Positions 1 to 11,782 of a stretch of DNA of 64,000 nucleotides are shown one piece after another; position 1 is the first letter of the stretch, and every line of letters starts with the position of its first letter. The translations under genes and the position numbers were made by a program. Under the pieces are notes generated by a model. The model was not told the origin of the DNA. It saw only the letters and a list, made by a program, of their open reading frames with translations, and searched no databases. This DNA is from Blasia pusilla (lineage: Eukaryota > Marchantiophyta > Marchantiopsida > Blasiales): assembly GCA_050084515.1 (NCBI GenBank), contig CM114274.1:3100001-3164000 (forward strand), read 5' to 3'.

Positions 1-1837
1 CGACAATTCAGTGCATATGCACTCAATATAAACCCAAATTACTTGGCGAAGAAGGACACCAACAAGACATATCCATCACATACCTACCTTCTCTTTATAT
101 GTTTACTTGAGTAACACGAGAAAATTATTGAATTAGGACTTCTCACTTCCGCTTTAACTTTTCTTCACATAAGGAATTCCACTTTTCCACACCCCTATCC
201 ACCGGGTTAATTTTTTATTCATTAAACTTGATCATATGCATGCGAGTTAGGACCCGTGAGAGACCGTGCAATGCACGGTTCCTAGAAATAATTTATTAAA
301 ACCCTATTTTACATGTTAGACATAATGTCAAGTGTCGTACATTCTTGAGTTTAAAAAGACACATGGAGAACGCTAAACCTATCTCCATTTGAGAAACACT
401 ACTCGAATAATAATATAGATTACCCAAATAACAGATATATGATGAGCACTCTCTCTAATGCGAAATTTATTCATATGCAATTTTATCAAATAAAATAGTT
501 ATCGTATTCTTTTGTTTAAAATTCAATTAGTGGAAAAATACTTTTTAAAAATGATAGTCTCTCACGCCGAGACCAGTAGATAAATAAAACAGTAGATTCT
601 ATTCTAAGACTGCCAACCCTCGGAGCCCATTGGTTACCATGGTTAGGACCTGACGCCCGTCCTAACCAAATCCACCAATCACCGGGGCCTACCATGGTCA
701 GTAAGCGAGGGATCGGTTCTGGTGAAAACCGGGTACCTAGAAACCCTTTAGGGTGATTTTTTGCATCCGGCGGACAAAGCCGGTACCGTGGATGCGAGAT
801 CTGACACGCGGGGAACGGAAAGAGCTCGTCCCGTGTATGCCTTGGTGAGATAACACCACGTCACCCTCGCGCTATCCTACCACGCTTTCTGAGGAAGTAA
901 ACTGTGCCACGTGGACTCCGTTGTGGCGTCGCTGCGAGCCTTATCCGATAGTGACCCTGGCGCAGCCGCGCAACTCCCATTCCGAGCGGTGATTATGACC
1001 CCCGTAATTCAAATCGGTACATAATCCTTACCGATAGATGCCGATCGGACGGCTTGTGATCCTGTTGGTCCCCACTGGAAGCGCCCGGCCTGATATCCGG
1101 GAGCAAGGATAGCGGGCGCCGGGCTTGATCCGGTCGTGATCCAAGCCCCCCAGGAGTGTGGGAGCACTCCTCCATCCCTGTGTACTAGGGCTCTGCTCCA
1201 GCCGGCTCCCGCACCACGCACTCCGTGCCTGCCCGGAGCGCTGCGACTGCCCGTCGGCAGTCGCGACCGGGGAGAACCGGGGTTACGTGTTGACCTAGCC
1301 GGTAGAAATTTAGAATTTCCGATTCACTTTGCCAATCAACGGCCAAAAACCGGCAGAATAGGGGGTCCTCCTTTGTATTTAAATCTCTTTAGCCGGCCGG
1401 AAAATATCCTAAATTATCGTTCTCGTCCATAAAGACCGGAAATGTAGCGGTTCTCGCCAAAAAACTACCCGGACCCTGGTCGCGACAAAGCTACTAGATA
1501 TCGGAGTCGCGCTCCGCATCCAGACTTCCCCACAATTGTGGTGCACTTGAGCGTCCGCCTTGAGGGGAATGAATGACTGAATGAATGAATGAATGGGGAG
1601 CGCTATCTGAGTGTCAGCTGAAGACGGTACGGGATCGATGTGCGGGAAGATCATCGGAATTGGAGGCCGATCGCTGCGAATGCCGCGCAGAATCCCGAGA
1701 GGCAGGGGTTTCTGATGTGAGGCAGCGGAGGGCGATTGCCGGAGGGAATGTGGTGGTGTAGGCGGAAGGGCGGAGTGCTGTGCGTGAGAAGCGGGCGATT
1801 CGTTGCCGCTTTGGAAGGGAAGAGGAATGGCAGGGCG
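1..1837. other. Left-end intergenic DNA, no gene recognised
   Basis: The first 590 bases are AT-rich and show no coding frame. From about 600 to 1450 the DNA turns GC-rich, with short open frames on both strands (for example + 1136-1432 and - 1009-1221) that resemble no family I know and contain no splice-supported continuation. A short run of imperfect GAAT repeats lies at about 1567-1595. I see no tRNA or recognisable transposon end. The GC-rich part could be the distal promoter or CpG-rich upstream region of the KEA3-like gene that follows, or an old insertion; the sequence alone does not decide. Confidence 0.5.
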
Positions 1838-1862
1838 AGCCAATCATCATTCTATATACACA
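1838..1862 (+). promoter_or_regulatory. Possible CCAAT/TATA core promoter of the KEA3-like gene
   Basis: A CCAAT pentamer at 1840-1844 is followed within ten bases by CTATATACA at 1852-1860, on the same strand and about 720 bases upstream of the proposed KEA3 start codon. The spacing between the two motifs is shorter than usual, and no transcript evidence is available, so this is only a candidate. If correct, the 5' untranslated region would be about 690 bases and may itself hold an intron. Confidence 0.25.
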
Positions 1863-2579
1863 GGAGAAGTGCTGGAGCTGAGGAGGTCGGGTGGAAGAGC
1901 CTAGGGTAGCCTAGATTCAGACTTCGGTCATCTCGTCGCCAATTCCGTTGGTCTGGCGGGTGGTTTGCTGGAGGCGCGTGAGTGTACCCCACTGGATATG
2001 AGGATTACGAGTTGACCTTAGTCAGCGCAAGGGCGTAGATGGTAGCCGGATGATTTCCAGGGAAGTCCTGTGCTGATGACCGTGGAGGAAGCAATCGCTG
2101 AGCGTCTCTGTGCTGCTGATTTGGGAATTGAGAATTCTCGGCGGAGCTTTGGATGGTAGGGGGCTGGATTACGAAGTCGCATTGCTTTTCAACTTAGACA
2201 TTCCGCAAATGAAGTGGGTGTTGGAAGAAGAAGGGGGGAGAACTGTTTTGGTCATCTCCTGTGTTCACCTCAACGAAATCATTGCTCCTGCGGATGTTTA
2301 TCTCGATTTTCGCAGCTTTTTGCCGAGAATGTAAGCAATTGCGAGATTAATATCCAGTCTGCGAGAGTAGCCCCTTTTCAGCCCTTGGCAGCGGCAGGAT
2401 TTGGCTTCAATTATATCACAAGTGGGGCTCATCTTCGAGGAGAATTCACTGTTGTGCTCAATTTGCAGTCTGTCCGATTCGACGTCACTTCTTCAACCCA
2501 TTTCTTCCAGAATAGGTTTTTTTGGTATACGCCAACACCCAGGACTGGAATTGCGCAATAGGCGAGTGAAGGTTGCGAC

Positions 2580-5500
2580 ATGGCAGGATCTATGGGCTTT
2601 TCGGGTGCACCAGGTTTATGTCACCATGTCCAGATCCTTGGATCTCTCTCCGACCATCCAGCTGCCTCTCAAAGTTCTTTTCTGGTAAATTTTCATGTCC
2701 TGAAAGGTTCCGGTTATGCGACGCAATTCTTTTGAGGAGCAACTAGGTTTACAGTGAATGTTTTGCGACAGGAATTGGCCTCTCTGCTGGGCGCAGAACT
2801 GCCTCTTGTGGTTTAAGATTGGATAGGACGATCGGGGGAATGCATTAATTGAAGATTGAGCTTAAACTTTGTGTCACCAACGACTAGGGGTCCCTCCAAT
2901 TCGTTTCGGATGGGCACTGCATTTGTATGACTAGTGTTCTGTGAACCCTGTGGAGTTCGGAATTCGACAGGAACCTCTTAAGATCGCATATTTTTCGGCG
3001 TTCATATGGGGCCACGAGACTAGAGCATAGCTAGTACACTTTTCGATCAGTTCTGGCGAAACGGCGAGTGCCGGACTGCGCGAAGTTTGAAGTAACGACA
3101 TCTAGGAGTCCTCCTTCGTTCTTATCGCTCAGTTCAAACTCATTTATTTTTCAACACCTTAGGAAGCCCAAATTCATCGAACCTAAAGTGAAAGGAAGTC
3201 AATGAAGTGTCATCTCTGTATTCGTAGTCCGTCCCCTCGCAATGCACAGCTGATTTTTTATGTTGTTCAATTTGGTGGCAATGCAGGATTGCAGCAGAGG
3301 AATTAATTTATGTCCAACTAAATTTTTAGGAAGAAGGAACGCTTCACCCAGCATCACAGCAGAATCGAGAGCATACAGAATGGACTTTCCAGCTCAGGGT
3401 TACAGATTTAGCACAGGGCTCCACTTATATAACCATAGACTAGTCTGCTCCATAGGTGTTCCTGGTGTGCATGGAGGACGTAGGAGGCGTACTAGGGCCA
3501 GGAGCCTCCCAAGTTTTTTTCTCAGCAATCCAGAACAACACAGATGGTTAGGACAAATTGATGGCATGATCTTGGGATTCGGAAAAGCTAGCTGCAGAGG
3601 TAGATCCGCTGTAGTAAGGGCTCAAGTTGAGTTGGCAGGAGGAATGGATGTCATCGGTAACTTAGGGCTGGACGCCCTTACTTTCCTGGCAGCAACAGTG
3701 TTGATCGTCCCTGCATTTAAATCTGTCAAACAGAGTCCGGTATTCCTTCTTTCGAAACCTTTCTGACTCTGCAACTAGTTTCAGAGTCACTAGAATGTCA
3801 GTGCTACGATTGTATATCAATGTCTGGAGAAATACAATTAGTTTGGCCGGTGAGATGAGTCTTGGGAAGTGAGGTCAGGATTAGAACATGTACCTCTCGA
3901 AGTGCAAATCTTGGTCAGAGAACATACATACTGAACGATTTTGCATGGATCATTCTAACTCGTAATCAGAAAGAGATTCAGTGATTCTCATGTGATCTGT
4001 GCATTTCTTCCAGATCTTAGGCTTTCTGCTCTCCGGAGTTGTTCTCAACCAGCTGGGGCTGATTCGAAATGTGACTGACGTGAAGGCTCTCTCAGAGTTG
4101 GGCATTCTCTTTCTGGTAAGAAGACCTCGTGGAATGTGGGTGAGAAAACTTGATTGTTGAAGACTGACACGGCAAAATTTATTTCTTATGGATTCTCTTT
4201 GATAATAATCTGGGTGCAACCAACCAGAACATCTTGCACGTGGCTGTGCTTGAAGAATTAGATTGCTCTGATTTAGGGCTACTGATCCTGCCGTTGTTCA
4301 CAGCTTTTTGAAATGGGCTTGGAGCTATCTCTGGCACGTCTGAAGGCATTGGCCAAATTTGCCTTCGGCATTGGTCTGGCACAGGTTCGTTTTTCATACT
4401 TCCTTCTTTAAGTTAAGCCATTCGACAGTATGAAGGTTTGGGGATGAAGATTTAGGTGGGAGTGAACAATTTGTCATGGAGAATCAAAATTAAAAGAATA
4501 GCAGGTGTGAAATAAAAGACCAGGCCAATCATTGACTGAGAAATGGGAGGATCTGAATGCTCAAGAAAGCACCTGTAGGCCTTATTTGGTGTGATACATT
4601 CCCTGGCTTACAGAGAGATGATTGTAGCAGCAGCAGATATGATAGACTGAAAACGTCGGAAGAGAAATGGAGGCACTATGGGATTAGAAGGGCCATTGTG
4701 AGTTCTATTCGATGCATACTTTGACACACTAAAAGGAACTCTGGCGTGCAGGTTTTCTTTTCTACTTTAGCATTTACAGCTTTTGAGCTTCCAACAAATG
4801 GAGCCATTGGAACGAGACTCTTAGAATTCTTCTTCCATGCACGCCCCGATCTGGTAAGTTCTGCATTTGGTCCAGGTGAACCTCGCTCAGGCTAGTCAAG
4901 ATCTAACCAGAATACCTGTCAAATTACTTCTGTCAACACTTTTCGATCCTGATTTCTTTCAAGCAATTAGGTTGACAAATTTCCGTCCTAATCATTCCTC
5001 CACAAGGTAGAAAAGATGACATTTCGCCTTTTGGCTCCATAGGTTATATTTAACATACGTGTATGTAAGTCTCCATAAAAAGGAAGTACAGGGAATTATT
5101 TCTCATACCTGTGCATCTGCAGGACCTGAGAGTTTAGGCTCTCATCGATATTGGTCTGGTAGGACAAGATTTTTGAACTTAAGTCCTTCATCTTTTAAGA
5201 GGACGTCCTTGTCTGAAACTCATTGTTCATTTCCATGTGGATACATCTCCAGGTCAATATCAGAAGTGTGGATGAGGCTGTTGTCATCGGAGCGGGCCTC
5301 TCCTTGTCGTCTTCCGCTTTTGTTTTACAGGTGTGTCTGGGACTCACACCTTCTTCTGTAAGGGTATATTGGGTAATATTGTCAGTTTAGAGCAGCTCCT
5401 GGCCAGATTGACTTCGACTGTGACGAAGAGAATTTTCCACTGAGTTAGAGTTGAAATGCTTGCAATGCAGCTTCTAGCTGAGAAGGGCGAGCTTCCAACT

Positions 5501-8500
5501 CGATTTGGTTCCGCCACCCTTGGGATCCTTCTCCTTCAGGTTTCCTTCATTTCCAAAACTGGCAGAATCGTTTTCACAGCTCTTTGAGATTGATGGAGTG
5601 AAGCCATGCTTTCAGGTTTATGCATATGGTAGAAGGGTACATAAACAAGCATCCATGGTTTACAGTGATATACTTCAGTGAAACTTCAGTGAAGTAGGAG
5701 ACCAGTAGTTTATTTATCTTTGCCTATTTACTCAACATGCCACGAGGATCTGTACCGAAAGTAGAAGATTCGATTGAGTGCAGAGGTATTTGTAGACTCC
5801 TTAGCGTGATCAGTTGATGTCTATATTTTTCTTACGGCATATGGAGTTGAATCGATGATAAAACTGGGGGCCTTGAAGAACGTGACCATCCTCATGACCG
5901 GTCTTTATTTGCATGTGTCTCAGGATATTGCGGTCGTGCCCCTTCTTGTCATTCTTCCTATCCTAGAAAGTGGGGTATGATTTTCATGACTCCACTCTCA
6001 TTACCGTCTTCGTAGTATCATCGTATTGTTGGAATTTCTCCTCCATAGTCATCTTGTGAGTTGATCATGGTTATCTCGTGCTCATCCTTGATAGTTTGGG
6101 ATGTACCATCACAGAATCTTGGCGAAGAAAGTTTGTGGCCTAAACTAGCGGCAGAGAGCTTGAAAGCTCTTCTTGGCCTTGGTGTACTGTCCATTGGTGG
6201 GCGGCTTTTCCTGCGGAGAATATTTGAGGTATGGTCATTGCATTGGACACATGAGTTGAAGGAACCACACTAAGTAACAGTTTCAAGGTTTGATTGCCCA
6301 AACGATGAAACCACCTGGTATACAACAAGCTGCATTCATCTCCACTAGTCACGATAGAGTGAACTCTTGATCTGACAGTGAGGTAGTTTGCTTAGCCTGT
6401 CACTTTTTTACGTTTTCTGGCGAGTCTAGCCTGCATAACTGAGTGGATCGTCTTTTCAAACTCAGGTTGTTGCAGATTCGAGGAGCTCGGAAGCGTTTGT
6501 TGCTCTGTGTCTTCTAACTGTGACAGGGACTTCCCTACTTACACAAAAGCTTGGTTTCAGCGACACGGTACTTGACTCATGAGCTTGTTTTGAGAAGACT
6601 CTTCTGGGTTCACTGCTGTGGTTGAACATGTTGGATTTCTGAAATTTTGAAGTTAGCCTGAATTGTGGAACTCGAGTATCTAGTCGATTGAAGAGAATAT
6701 GTCGCAAGTTTCCCTCACAGTCTACCCGCTTGTGTTTGGTGTTTCTGTGATTTGAAACGGCTTTTTTAGTTGGGAGCTTTCCTCGCCGGAGCGTTGCTTG
6801 CTGAGACTAATTACAGAACACAAGTGGAGGCTGACATAAGACCTTTTCGAGGTCTTCTGCTCGGCCTCTTTTTTGTAACAACTGGAACATCGATCGATCT
6901 TCAGGTAACGTTGGATGAAGAAGGCCGATCTGTATGCTGCTCTGCCTTTTTGACTGTGTAATGGTTTGTTGTGTGATTGTATGCAATAACTGTGTCTACC
7001 TATCGATCATTTCCATTTTGTGCAGCTGCTGTTTCGAGAGTGGCCCAATGTCCTCGCTCTTTTGGGAGGCCTCATTGCAATTAAGACCACCATCATTACA
7101 GCTATCGGTCCACGGGTGGGGCTCACTCTAGCCGAGAGCGTACGAACTGGGCTACTGCTCTCACAAGGGGGAGAATTTGCATTCGTTGTCTTCTCTCTGG
7201 CAAATAGGTCAGACTTCTTGATCGACTCTTTGGCAGTTAATCTATGTTTTAATTGAGTGGACGACATGGGATAGTTTTTAAAGTATGAGCAAAACTGGAA
7301 TGTGTCGGTCTTCAGTTCATTGTATATTCCAACGCAGAAGATCACATTGACTTTGGAGGAGTTTCTTAACTGAGTTGGACTAATTGCAGGCTCGGAGTTC
7401 TGCCCACGGAGTTGAATCGACTACTTATCATTGTCGTGGTTATGTCAATGGCTTTGACCCCACTTCTGAATGAACTTGGTCGAAAAGCAGCAGATTATAT
7501 CGAGAACAAGTCGGGGAGTAGGACGGAAGAAGACGTAAGTAGCACCTAATCGGGGTTTCAACACTCATAGCTCCGCTGTCTCGATGAGAAGAAAGTCCAA
7601 TTTTGCTCCCAGTACTTGCAGTAGCCCGCACTATTGTATGCAACACAAAAGAAAAGGGGGGACACTAGCTGCTGCAAGAGAAAGTCGACATGTTTCAAGT
7701 ACCACATGCGTGTATGGAAGTAAAGCTTTGATTTGATGAATAGGGAAAAGCACAGAATGGGAGAAGCCCATCAAGAAAGAAATAAGGGGGGACCCAAAGG
7801 GTTTTGGTCGTGAATATAAGACAGACCTATCTTGTGTCAACAAAGGGGTCCTTTTGTGTTGTCTTTGAATGGCCCTTCGCCTCGCATGGTTTTCGTGCAA
7901 CAGCAGATTGAAGGTGTCGCCAATTTTGATGCAAGTGAACCTGTGGTCATCATGGGATTCGGGCAGATGGGCCAGGTTGGTCTTCGCACCAAGATAGCCT
8001 TGTTAACGAGTTTCGCAGTGAAGAAAATGCTGCAGCATGGTTGAAGTGAAGCTTCGTAATGTGGCGACTTGACCATTAACCAACTCTCTGTTCTAGCTTA
8101 GAGAACCCTTGACTAGTTCGATTGCATGCACTAAAGAGAACTTCAAATTTAGTACCCACAGAATAGGCCGTGAACGATTCTCTCAGAGCTTAAAGGCCCA
8201 TAGATTCGATTTTTTCTATTTGTGCTTTGTAGTACTTTTGTGGAGGAGGGGTTATCCTTGTGTTACTGATCCTTTTCCTGGATGGAGGTGTATCCTTGTC
8301 CCCATCTACACCTCCATCAAGGGAACCCGATTCAACTATCCGGCTGAAAACAAAGTGACGAGTAACCTGTAGTTCGTATTCTGAGCAAAGATGAATTCGT
8401 GAGATCTCTGACAACCTTTCATCGATTTCAGGTACTCGCCAACTTCTTGTCCACTCCTCTGGCTTCAGGCCTCGGTGGCGACATCGCTGGGTGGCCGTAT

Positions 8501-11131
8501 GTTGCCTTTGATCTGGATCCAGGACGAGTGAAGGTGAGGCTCTGATCGTTTCCTGATGATTCCCTACTCTCCGACGCTTCCCAGAGTGGCTTTCCCTCGG
8601 TCTGTAGCTTCCCCTAATCTTCTCACACCAATGGATATGGAAAACTAAGAGAACAAAATAAGATTTTCTGCATGCTTATTAGTGGAATTGGTTTAGGCAT
8701 TGATAGATTTGACATCGGATCTAGTAGTATCATGGCCTTACTACAATCAATGATAAAGCTCCCTCTACGCAGTAGGATGCTGACGAGTCTTTGAATGCTT
8801 CCAGGCAGCCCGGAAGTTAGGCTTCCCTGTTCTCTATGGAGACGGATCCAGACCTCTGGTTTTACAAACCGCAGGTATCTCGACGCCGAAAGCAGTGATG
8901 GTGATGTACACTGGCCGGCAGAAATCCGTGCAGGCGGTGGAAAGGATGCGGAACGCTTTTCCCGGGGTAAGCCTTGAATGGAAGTGCATGTGAAATTCCT
9001 TTTGTGACTCAATGGGATGCGGAAGTCGAGTGCGTATCTCGAATTAGAGTCCCCAAGAAATTTATGTGCGATCCTATTGTGTGAGCTTGTTTTTGTTTTA
9101 GAAGAACGTGGGCTTATTAATTTAAGAACATGATTCTAGTTTTACGAATTCCAATTCTATTCCAATTCCGATTTTGTATTGTTAAGAAACTGCGTGTTGA
9201 ATGTGTTTACTTCTTTCGAATATGACAGAAAAAAATTATGACGTTTTCGATTCACATGGACTTAAAGTTTACTAAATGTATCGCTTTTATGCTCTAGTTT
9301 CTTCCATGATTACTCATTTTAGAGAAGAATTTATCGTTGGGATTGTTATAGTATTGAAAGAGGCCGTGAATGAGCTGCACCACCCGCCAGAGAAATATGC
9401 CACTCTTGTCATAGCGACAAATTCATGTCTAGTTGAACTTCTGCACCACAGGATTGATTTTCAGCCCAATACTCAGTTCGGCAAAGTCCTACTCTTCCTC
9501 TGAAGTTGTAGTCGCCAGCGTCCGATTCCAAAGAAAAAGCACGATAACGACGACTGTTTGACGTTCTTTCCTGTCGAAAACTATTCTATTACTAGTTAGT
9601 TATTCGACTTGGAGTTTGCATGTGCAGATACCTATTTATGGACGAGCGCAAGACCTTCAGCATCTGCTGGAGTTGAAGAATGCAGGAGCAACAGATGCTA
9701 TCCTCGAGAACACAGAGGTACTTCCTGAGGTCTACCATCCTCTTTGTGTACTACTTCCGTGATAACAAGCTGGCAAGCTTTTCCGTTGCGTGGATCAAAA
9801 CGAATGACCGCGGCCCAAATTATCCAAGCAGGAAGAATCGTCCGAATGACTTATCCTGAGGTGACTTATGGAGCTCATTTGTTCCTGTGTAGACAAGTCT
9901 GCAGCTGGGTTCCATCCTGCTCAGAGGACTGGGCGTCAGATCAGATGATGTTTCCTTTCTGAGGCGTTTGATGCGAGAGTCGATGGAGCTTCGAGCGAAG
10001 GACGCACTTGAGAGAAAGGAGGAAATCCCTAAAGAAAACGACTGGGTGAATTCGTTTCAGGTAAACTGCAGAGCTTCGCACGGAGGCACTTAGTTTCAAT
10101 CACAGCTGCTAGACTTCTCATGAATGCTGGTCTGGAGTGAGCTTTCCTCTCCTTGGGAACGTCGAGAAATATACCGGTCCCATGATCTCTGCGATGAGCC
10201 GTGAGACAGTCCTCACGGCTTTCAGCCATCTATTTGATCTTCAGAACAAAAGCAGAAACAAGGAATTGTCAATGGGCTCACGCTTAGACAAAGGGACCAC
10301 ATGTTTCAGCTCTTCTGGAGCCTTTTGCAGCTGTTTGTTGTGTGACGAAGGACCTCACAAAAGCATGAGCTGGATACACCTTCAGATGCTGTGGATTAGA
10401 TCCTCAGAAGACATCGATGTTTTCTGTGTCGTTCTCTCATTAGAAATCAACGCTCAAAACTGAGACTGCTCGTTCACATGTTGCAGGCCAAAGTACGAGA
10501 AACATGGAACTCTCGTTCAACGAGCGGTGGAAGGTCATCGTGGGAGGACGAGGAATTCGCTGGCATCGAAACCTCATGGCAAGGTGGGAACAGTTTCGGT
10601 GAGTCTGCTCTAACAGAACAGCTCTCAGCTACGACGCTGAAAACCGGCCCATTTCCAGAGGACGAAGTGCCCATTCTTCTCTCCACCGTCAATGGCCAAA
10701 GCCCCTCCAACAGCGCCATCACCATAGAGGAAGGTGACTCCCTCTCGAGCCAAAGCGTAACCATCGCCGTCCCCACAGGCAAAATACTAGAAAGAGATGC
10801 CGACACCACTGAGACCTCAGAATCTAACCAGCGATTGAACCAACCGGAGGCTCTCACTATCACAGTGTGCGAAAAAACCACAGAGAGTTCTCCAGCTCCA
10901 CTGCTGAAAGCCATCCTGGAAAGCCCACCCAAGAAGCCCGTCTCGCAAGCTGTCTCAAAACTGAAATGGCGTCGAAGAAAGCCCGCAGACGACGACCAAC
11001 GTGGGGCAGAAGAAGATGAAAGAGGAGTGACCATTTGCACCCTCCCAGAAGATAATAGATACAAGGACGAGCTGGAAGCTGGCGAGCAAATCGAGTCATT
11101 GGATGAAACCATCTCGGCTGCTAGAGACTAG
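2580..11131 (+). CDS. KEA3: KEA3-like chloroplast K+/H+ antiporter (CPA2 family), 19 exons
   Basis: Exons: 2580-2684, 3287-3739, 4014-4115, 4304-4384, 4752-4853, 5253-5330, 5471-5539, 5924-5974, 6115-6228, 6466-6567, 6770-6904, 7026-7207, 7390-7534, 7904-7975, 8432-8533, 8805-8966, 9628-9717, 9893-10060, 10487-11131. All introns are GT-AG and phases agree, giving 985 codons. Residues 1 to about 160 are basic and Ser/Arg-rich, as in a plastid transit peptide. The Na+/H+ exchanger-type membrane domain follows (about 165-560; motifs GLDALTFLAATVLIVP, GILLLQ-DIAVVPLL with the family aspartate, FFVTTGTSIDLQ). An RCK/KTN domain follows (about 580-770; NFDASEPVVIMGFGQMG, a nucleotide-binding glycine motif; LYGDGSRP). 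In Arabidopsis KEA3 is a thylakoid antiporter that tunes the proton gradient; the same role here is inferred from similarity. The last exon adds a hydrophilic Ser/Glu-rich tail of about 214 residues, making the protein longer than Arabidopsis KEA3. The first exon and start codon are the least certain: ATG 2580 was chosen because its donor phase fits exon 2. Confidence 0.92.
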
Positions 11132-11782
11132 GACTGGCGAACACGGCGATCAGGAGGATCTTCAGTTTTCCGCTGCTGCCAGATCCTCTTATGTAAACTA
11201 CAGAGGTAGGATCGAGTCACAGAATTCAGGAGAGCACTGGTAGAGTGACTCCACGACCCAGCTATCAGCTAGGTGTCCACATGGGTGGTGTAAGATAAGA
11301 AGTTCTTCCTCTTTGGTCGAAGTTCTCATTTGTTCAATCATTCCACGGGATGAGGTAATTTATTCCCATTCCGATCGATAGAAATCAGCTCCATTTATTC
11401 ACACCAGTAAAGACGGTAGTTCCTCAGCAGATGCGCATTCATCTGCTGTTTCGTACCAATTATGTGTACATAGTACCTTCTTCGTATATTCACTCATACC
11501 CCTAGAACTCTCTTGTGAGAGGAGGAAAACCTGAACAAAGTGCGACGGAAGCGGGAGAGCAAAGTTGAAGTAAATGGGGCGCACTTTTTCATTTATTTGA
11601 GGTCTTGAAAGACGGAGTTCTCCATTTCAAACTGAAACTTAAATCTGAGTAGAACGTGGGGACCTGAAGTTGCACTCTCTCTTCCATTGTCCCTCCCGGA
11701 GGGACAGAGTATTTTTCCATGGGATCGAAGAGAGGAGCTACAAATCAACGCACGAAGTCTGCTTAAAGCCGATGCGCTTCTC
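11132..11782. other. Convergent 3' intergenic region between KEA3-like gene and aspartic protease
   Basis: About 600 bases separate the + strand stop at 11131 from the - strand protease stop. No third gene is seen. The short open frames here (for example - 11399-11584) have no recognisable motif. The segment presumably carries both 3' untranslated regions. Confidence 0.6.
11592..11597 (-). terminator. Possible poly(A) signal for the aspartic protease gene
   Basis: AATAAA read on the - strand lies about 190 bases past the in-frame TAG at 11783 and about 140 bases past the next in-frame stop at 11738. That is a plausible distance for a plant 3' untranslated region. The motif is common by chance in plant DNA. 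Confidence 0.35.

Noticed and set aside
2110-2334. 74-codon + frame upstream of the KEA3-like start
   Set aside because: It begins at a non-ATG codon in the presumed 5' untranslated region and has no phase link to exon 2.
8284-8323. Short inverted repeat TGGAGGTGTA / TACACCTCCA in a KEA3-like intron
   Set aside because: Ten-base arms with a long spacer inside an intron. It is too short and isolated to call an element.
10474-11112. 212-codon open frame on - opposite the last KEA3-like exon
   Set aside because: It mirrors a Ser/Glu-rich exon of a confidently identified gene. Its own sequence is Ser-rich low complexity without a family, so it is a shadow frame.
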